The notes beneath the pieces are model-generated. The model had not been told where the DNA came from and made no database searches. It was given only the letters and a program-made list of their open reading frames with translations. DNA of 9,143 nucleotides from Spirochaetaceae bacterium (GTDB lineage: Bacteria > Spirochaetota > Spirochaetia > Treponematales > Treponemataceae). How positions within the stretch are numbered: the first letter of the stretch is position 1; every line of letters starts with the position of its first letter. The translations under genes were made by a program, and so were the position numbers. Positions 4,564 to 9,143 of this stretch are shown here, piece after piece. The stretch is taken from the NCBI GenBank assembly GCA_031271875.1, contig JAISVD010000037.1, positions 1 through 9,143 on the forward strand. The letters are read 5' to 3'.

Positions 4564-7500
4564 TTAAGGATTCAGAATAAACTCGCCGTATTCATCGACA
4601 ATAGTGGTTTTCATGCCCTTGAAGGGCTTCCAGGCTATGCCGAAGCTGAAATACGGGGAAAAATCGTAGCGGTATGGCTGTTTGTCCGTCAGCAGCCGGG
4701 GTTTGATGGTCAGTTCCGTCTGAAGTACCCAGTCGTGGAGGTTGTGTTCAAGCTTGAATGAAAGACTGTTGAGTTTAAACCCTGAATTTCTTCTGGAAAT
4801 CTCATCCCAGAAGGTAAAAGAGTCCCACAGATCCTTGAAGAAGTTTGTTTCCCCGGGGATCTCCGGGGAAAATCCCATCTGTTTCTGGACATACCTGAAT
4901 ATGACATCGTTACGGGATTCGGAACTGAAGGTCAGCTCAAGGAAGCTGTTTATTTTGAATGTAACCGAGGGCGCAAAGGTGAAATAACTTTCAGTGGGAC
5001 GGATAAGGTCAAAGACAAGCGCCGTTGACAAGCCGGGGATGAGGGATACCCGGTTTTTCCACTGGTAAAAAGTCCGCTTTGGAGAGGTGAGATTCAGTTC
5101 AATTGTACTGGGTATGAATTCCTGATCCGGTTTTGCCTGCCACCCGGCGTTACTGAGTGTATAGGGATAGGTCCACCGCATGATATATTTGAGGGAAACA
5201 ATGCTGCTGGAACGCAGCGAAGCGGTGTAGTTTTCCGGACGATCCTCTTCGAGATAATACACGAAAGATTGGTCAGCAGTCAGATTTTTATTGAAGAAAA
5301 AAAACGAAAGGCTCATATTCAGCGGATTTTTGATCCATGTTTTGCTGTCCTTTGTTTCCCTTTTTATACCGGTGTTCATGGTAAAACTGCCGAAGAAGAA
5401 CCTGAGACCGATGTTTCCTGTATAGGATTCCACCCGGGGCGGCAGGTTCGTGGTGAGGGAAAAGGTCTGATCATACCCCAGTATTGTCGCACCTGCTACC
5501 GCCGAAAGGGTATGGGACTCGACCGTATCTTCATTCCATTCAGGCTCCAGCAGTTCCCAGGAGGGATCATCCGCAGTCCCGGTAAAGGAGGTACTGAAGA
5601 GTTTGGTTTTCCAATTCCAGTTGACAGCTACGGGCTTGAAATAATCGGTGAGAATAAAGGGCTTGAAGGAAAATACGTTGGAAAGGGTCATCAATGTCTG
5701 CCGGGCGGCGTAGTCGTTGGCAATCATCTGTTTGATCACGGATGCTGAGTAGTAATCTTCAGTTATGGTTGGGTGTTCCGCCCAGACTGTATTCAGTTGG
5801 AGACTGTTATTGAGGGAGAGAAAACTCCCCCGCCACTGGAAGGAGCTGTCCATTGTAATGGGCAGTGAAATTTTATAGTAGGAGTTGGCGTAATCATCCC
5901 ACTCTATATCGTCAACGGTGTTCCAGTTCTGGGAGAGATAGGTCATCTCCGAGGCAAAACTCGGTTTAATAGTATATTTGAGGTTATATACGAGCCCCAA
6001 AAGGTCGGGAACGGAGGGAACCGGTGGGGAAAGCTTTGCCAGCAGTTCCTCCTCATATAGGGAGTAGGGATTTTCAGGAACGATCTCTTCCGCTTCCGGG
6101 GAAGCCGCTTCTTCAGGAACTGGTTCCTCGGGGGACAGCGCATCCTCTTCCGTGCCGACAGCGTCTCTTTGATCGGGGACAGATGTCTCCCCGGTAATGT
6201 CCGGGGGAGCAAAAATGTCCCAGCCCTGAAGACTATTTACAGCGACAGCGGCGGTTTTTTTTGGATACTGAAAGATGGTCCCCGCCAGCTGAAAATCCGT
6301 GGACAGGGGGATCACCTTTGAGGGAAAGAAGAACTGCCTGTCCGGACTGTCTGTAATCAGTTCGGGAGACATATACCTGCCGCTGACTATACGGGAACTG
6401 AAGGTTATCGATGAGGAAAAATTTGTAATCTCCGTAGTTGACAGCCAGGGGGCCGTCAACTGTATCTGGGGACGGAAACTCCCATTGATTTTCCACGCAA
6501 ATGATGAGATTGTTGAAGCCGCCGGGAGCTGTTCCTCTTCGTTTTTCTGTCCCTCCGTAAGATATGAAAGCCAGTCCATGGTCTCCTTGCGTTCACTGAG
6601 GAAATCACTGTAAAAAAAGGGGTCCGACCACAGAGGAAGGGCAATCGCCAGGTTGAGTTTGTCAATTGCAATATCGAGGTTGAAATCGGCTTTGAAGCGG
6701 AAGGGCAGATCAATGCCGAAGGGGGAGGAACTGTTCCAGTACATAGTCCCTGATGAATCATAGGGTACATACACATCGGAATCGGGAAAGAGCGTTCTGC
6801 TCAGGCCGATGTCAAACTCGAAGGATATTTTTCTGACAGTCTTCTCGGGGGAGAAATCGCCGAGAATGCCGATCATTCCTCCAAGGTTGGAATACAGGTC
6901 GGCCATCAGTTTAAGCGTGTTTTTGGGCCGTGATTGGAGGGTTTCCTCCAGGTTCCGGAGAAACAGCCCCTCCCGCCGCTGCTCCCTGGCGGGACCTGAG
7001 GAGGTAAGGCTCAGCAGACTCTCCTCATCAACCTTTTCCTCGGGCTTGCGTCCGATAAAGTAATAGGTGGTCTGGACGAAATATCCCTCCCGGTCACGGT
7101 AACCGAAAACCGGATTGAATATCATCTCATCCTTGGGGTAGTAGAAAAAGGGCATATAGAACACCGGTATCTCACCGACAAAAAGTACTGCATTGAGGAA
7201 GGCGAATTCATTGCCCGGAAGCAGCCATATCCGGCTTGCCCTGATCTTCCAGTGGGGTTCGGGATCTTCGCAGAAGGTGAGTATCCCCTTCTTGAAGCTG
7301 ACCGTTCCCGAACGGTCTCTGCCGAAAAGCTCCGAGGAAACGATGACGCTGGTATCGGAGGAGCTGCCGCTGAGGGGGGAATCATCCTGAATGATGGTTC
7401 CCCCCTGGAATATGCCTTCCATAGAAGAGATATTGAACAGCAGCGATCCCCCCCGGAGCACCTCCTTCGAGTTGTCGGAGGATATCCGCTCCATCCTGTC

Positions 7501-7803
7501 AAGTCCCTCCGCAAAGACCATCTCCCGCTTTCTGTCGAATACTATCTCTTCGGCAAAGATCGAAACCTTGTTTTTTCCGTCATCCACCGAAAGTATTACA
7601 TCACCGCTGAGGTAGATGGTATCGTTTCCTGTTTCCGGGTCTTTGCGGTTTTCGGTTTTGCGGGCCTGCTCTATTACTACGGTTGTTTTTCCGCCTGAGG
7701 AACTCTCAGAAGGAGTCACCGGAGAACTCTGGGAGAAAAGCGGCGGTATTGTGAAAAAGAGTATCAGCAATACGATGGAACGCCGCTTTCCGAATATACC
7801 CAT
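4564..7803 (-). CDS. lptD: LptD/OstA-like outer-membrane protein
   Basis: Large outer-membrane protein of the LptD (Imp/OstA) family, which inserts lipopolysaccharide or a related glycolipid into the outer leaflet. It has 1079 residues, against 784 in E. coli. The signal peptide is evident: GKRRSIVLLILFFTIPPLFSQ with likely cleavage near residue 25. An LptA/OstA-like beta domain follows (about 60-170; LSGDVILSVDD, IFAEEIVFDRKREMVFAEG). The LptD hallmark is next (about 174-250): CEDPEPHWKIRASRIW, EIPVFYMPFFYYPKDE, NPVFGYRDREGYFVQTTYYF. The rest is aromatic-rich alternating sequence typical of a beta-barrel, with a Glu/Pro-rich insert (about 543-585). Only one cysteine is present (C178), so the disulfides of E. 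coli LptD cannot form. The C-terminus (EFILNP) lacks a terminal aromatic. ATG at 7803 overlaps the uvrA stop as TGATG, with little Shine-Dalgarno, suggesting coupling. Family assignment firm; the exported lipid is unknown. Confidence 0.88.
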   Translation of the reverse strand: MGIFGKRRSIVLLILFFTIPPLFSQSSPVTPSESSSGGKTTVVIEQARKTENRKDPETGNDTIYLSGDVILSVDDGKNKVSIFAEEIVFDRKREMVFAEGLDRMERISSDNSKEVLRGGSLLFNISSMEGIFQGGTIIQDDSPLSGSSSDTSVIVSSELFGRDRSGTVSFKKGILTFCEDPEPHWKIRASRIWLLPGNEFAFLNAVLFVGEIPVFYMPFFYYPKDEMIFNPVFGYRDREGYFVQTTYYFIGRKPEEKVDEESLLSLTSSGPAREQRREGLFLRNLEETLQSRPKNTLKLMADLYSNLGGMIGILGDFSPEKTVRKISFEFDIGLSRTLFPDSDVYVPYDSSGTMYWNSSSPFGIDLPFRFKADFNLDIAIDKLNLAIALPLWSDPFFYSDFLSERKETMDWLSYLTEGQKNEEEQLPAASTISSFAWKINGSFRPQIQLTAPWLSTTEITNFSSSITFSSRIVSGRYMSPELITDSPDRQFFFPSKVIPLSTDFQLAGTIFQYPKKTAAVAVNSLQGWDIFAPPDITGETSVPDQRDAVGTEEDALSPEEPVPEEAASPEAEEIVPENPYSLYEEELLAKLSPPVPSVPDLLGLVYNLKYTIKPSFASEMTYLSQNWNTVDDIEWDDYANSYYKISLPITMDSSFQWRGSFLSLNNSLQLNTVWAEHPTITEDYYSASVIKQMIANDYAARQTLMTLSNVFSFKPFILTDYFKPVAVNWNWKTKLFSTSFTGTADDPSWELLEPEWNEDTVESHTLSAVAGATILGYDQTFSLTTNLPPRVESYTGNIGLRFFFGSFTMNTGIKRETKDSKTWIKNPLNMSLSFFFFNKNLTADQSFVYYLEEDRPENYTASLRSSSIVSLKYIMRWTYPYTLSNAGWQAKPDQEFIPSTIELNLTSPKRTFYQWKNRVSLIPGLSTALVFDLIRPTESYFTFAPSVTFKINSFLELTFSSESRNDVIFRYVQKQMGFSPEIPGETNFFKDLWDSFTFWDEISRRNSGFKLNSLSFKLEHNLHDWVLQTELTIKPRLLTDKQPYRYDFSPYFSFGIAWKPFKGMKTTIVDEYGEFILNP

Positions 7804-9143
7804 CAGCGGCGTTCCAGCAGTTCCTTGATATAGTAACCGGTATATGAACCGGAAACCGCTGCTATCTGTTCGGGAGTACCGGAAGCGATTATCTGCCCCC
7901 CCCGGAAGCCTCCTTCCGGCCCCAGATCGATGACATGATCCGCCTGGAGAATGACATCCAGATTGTGTTCGATCATGACAAGGGTATTTCCCTGATCCAC
8001 AAGGCGCTGGATTACGGTCATAAGCTGCTTGACATCGGCAAAATGAAGCCCCGTGGTGGGTTCATCGAGAATATAGAGGGTCCTGCCGGTGGAACGCCGG
8101 GCAAGTTCATTTGCGAGCTTTACCCGCTGGGCCTCACCGCCGGAGAGGGTCAGCGCGGACTGGCCCAGTTTGACATATCCGAGCCCTACCGAGAGGAGGG
8201 TATCGAGTTTGCGGGCAATGTGCGGAATATGGACGAAAAAGTCGCAGGCTTCCTCGATGGTCATATTCAGCACATCATCGATATTTTTTCCCTTGTAGCG
8301 TACCTCCAGAGTCTCCTGATTGAACCTGCGTCCGTGACAGACATCGCAGGCGATATACACATCCGGCAGGAAGTTCATCTCTATGGTGATCGTTCCGTCA
8401 CCCTGACAGTTTTCGCACCGTCCGCCTTTGACATTGAAACTGAACCGCCCCGGCTTGTACCCGCGGCCCTTTGATTCCGGGAGGCTTGCGAAGAGATCCC
8501 GGATCCCCGTGAAAACACCCACATAGGTCGCGGGGTTTGACCGGGGGGTTCGTCCGATGGGGCTCTGGTCGATGTTGATAACTTTATCGATATGTTCAAG
8601 GCCGCTGAGGGATTCGTAGGCCCCTTCGGGGTGGCTTGAACGCATGAGCCTGTTCGATACGGCGGGATACAGTACATCGCTGAGGAGGGTCGATTTTCCG
8701 GAACCGGAGACGCCGGTGATGCAGGTAAACGCTCCCAGGGGTATCTCCAGGCTGATGTTTTTAAGGTTGTGTTCGGTGACGCCGCTGATCCCGAGGGAGT
8801 GCCCGTTGCCTGTACGCCGCTGTTCAGGGATATCCATTTTGAGAGTACCGGCGAGATACTGACCGGTCAGGCTTTTGCCCACCTTCATCACCTCATCCGG
8901 GGTTCCTTCGGCCACGATATGACCGCCGTGGACACCGGCGCCGGGGCCGAGGTCTACGATCCAGTCCGCAGTACGCAGGGTCTGTTCATCATGCTCAACC
9001 ACGATCAGGGTATTCCCCAGATCACGGAGGTAGAGAAGGGTATCGATAAGACGCTGGTTGTCCCGCTGGTGGAGGCCGATGGAGGGTTCATCCAGTATAT
9101 AGAGGACGCCCATAAGGCTGGAGCCGATCTGGGTGGCAAGCCG
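7803..9143 (-). CDS. uvrA: UvrABC excinuclease subunit A, C-terminal half (5' part beyond window)
   Basis: ATPase that recognises DNA damage with UvrB in nucleotide excision repair. The frame is open from the right edge (RLATQIGSSLMGVLYILDEP...) to TGA at 7805-7803, giving 446 residues, a little under half of the usual 940 or so. Visible, in fragment numbering: Walker B of the first ATPase (ILDEPSIGLH, 16-25) and its H-loop VVEHD; Walker A of the second ATPase GVSGSGKS (144-151); the zinc finger CENC (243-246) and CDVC (266-269), C-x2-C-x19-C-x2-C; ABC signature LSGGE (333-337); Walker B ILDEPTTGLH (358-367); and H-loop IEHN. The end, GTPEQIAAVSGSYTGYYIKE, is the usual UvrA C-terminus, so the 3' end is complete. 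An internal ATG at 9113 is not a start, because family sequence continues upstream to the edge. Any SOS operator would lie outside the window. Confidence 0.98.
   Translation of the reverse strand, partial: RLATQIGSSLMGVLYILDEPSIGLHQRDNQRLIDTLLYLRDLGNTLIVVEHDEQTLRTADWIVDLGPGAGVHGGHIVAEGTPDEVMKVGKSLTGQYLAGTLKMDIPEQRRTGNGHSLGISGVTEHNLKNISLEIPLGAFTCITGVSGSGKSTLLSDVLYPAVSNRLMRSSHPEGAYESLSGLEHIDKVINIDQSPIGRTPRSNPATYVGVFTGIRDLFASLPESKGRGYKPGRFSFNVKGGRCENCQGDGTITIEMNFLPDVYIACDVCHGRRFNQETLEVRYKGKNIDDVLNMTIEEACDFFVHIPHIARKLDTLLSVGLGYVKLGQSALTLSGGEAQRVKLANELARRSTGRTLYILDEPTTGLHFADVKQLMTVIQRLVDQGNTLVMIEHNLDVILQADHVIDLGPEGGFRGGQIIASGTPEQIAAVSGSYTGYYIKELLERR

Noticed and set aside
5269..5748. 159-codon plus-strand frame within the LptD-like gene
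   Set aside because: Antisense to the beta-barrel coding sequence; the Cys/Gly-rich translation has no domain.
7935..8474. 179-codon plus-strand frame opposite uvrA
   Set aside because: It lies entirely antisense to conserved UvrA motifs including the zinc finger and ABC signature; no recognisable product.
9111..9113. ATG considered as the uvrA start
   Set aside because: Conserved UvrA residues (RLATQIGSSL) continue in frame upstream to the window edge, so the gene is cut by the window.
1..9143. CRISPR arrays, tRNA or rRNA genes, insertion-sequence transposases, prophage genes
   Set aside because: No regularly spaced repeats, no cloverleaf or rRNA-like sequence, and no transposase, integrase or phage protein motifs were seen in any frame by eye.

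Overview
The window looks like chromosomal DNA from a spirochaete, most likely a member of the Treponema/Spirochaeta group with moderate G+C. This rests on gene content and order: a soluble TlyC/CorC-type CBS protein beside YbeY and a 7TM-HD phosphodiesterase, and a long LptD-like outer-membrane protein directly behind uvrA. From memory, Treponema pallidum has comparable neighbourhoods (tlyC-ybeY-HD protein, and uvrA next to an LptD-like gene). No marker gene is present, so the taxonomy is inference.

Layout. Positions 1-3749 hold a minus-strand operon, transcribed right to left: phoH, pgpH-like 7TM-HD gene, ybeY, then the 5' part of corC/tlyC, which runs off the left edge. The first three genes overlap (29 nt and 4 nt), so they are probably translationally coupled. 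corC follows after 64 bp and may have an extra promoter. phoH probably begins at a TTG at 3749 with a good Shine-Dalgarno sequence, not at the upstream in-frame starts. Positions 3750-4168 hold no convincing gene but several inverted repeats. Positions 4169-4502 carry a plus-strand type II toxin-antitoxin remnant: an intact RelB/DinJ-family antitoxin with promoter and RBS, overlapping the first codons of a YoeB/Txe-like toxin that breaks off after about 14 recognisable codons. Positions 4564-9143 hold a second minus-strand pair: the C-terminal half of uvrA, overlapping by one base (TGATG) with an lptD-like gene of 1079 codons.

How the genes fit together. The phoH cluster joins RNA/ribosome maturation (YbeY, PhoH/YbeZ) with a probable c-di-AMP phosphodiesterase and a CBS-domain protein linked to ion transport or membrane integrity. 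It resembles a mix of the E. coli ybeZ-ybeY-ybeX order and the Bacillus phoH-yqfF-ybeY order. The uvrA-lptD pair couples nucleotide excision repair to outer-membrane biogenesis, probably by position and not by function.

No wholly new system is evident. The accessory material is confined to about 3760-4563, between two conserved housekeeping blocks: a solitary antitoxin with a broken toxin, and a palindrome-rich segment pressed against the phoH start. That interval is the part most worth a second look.
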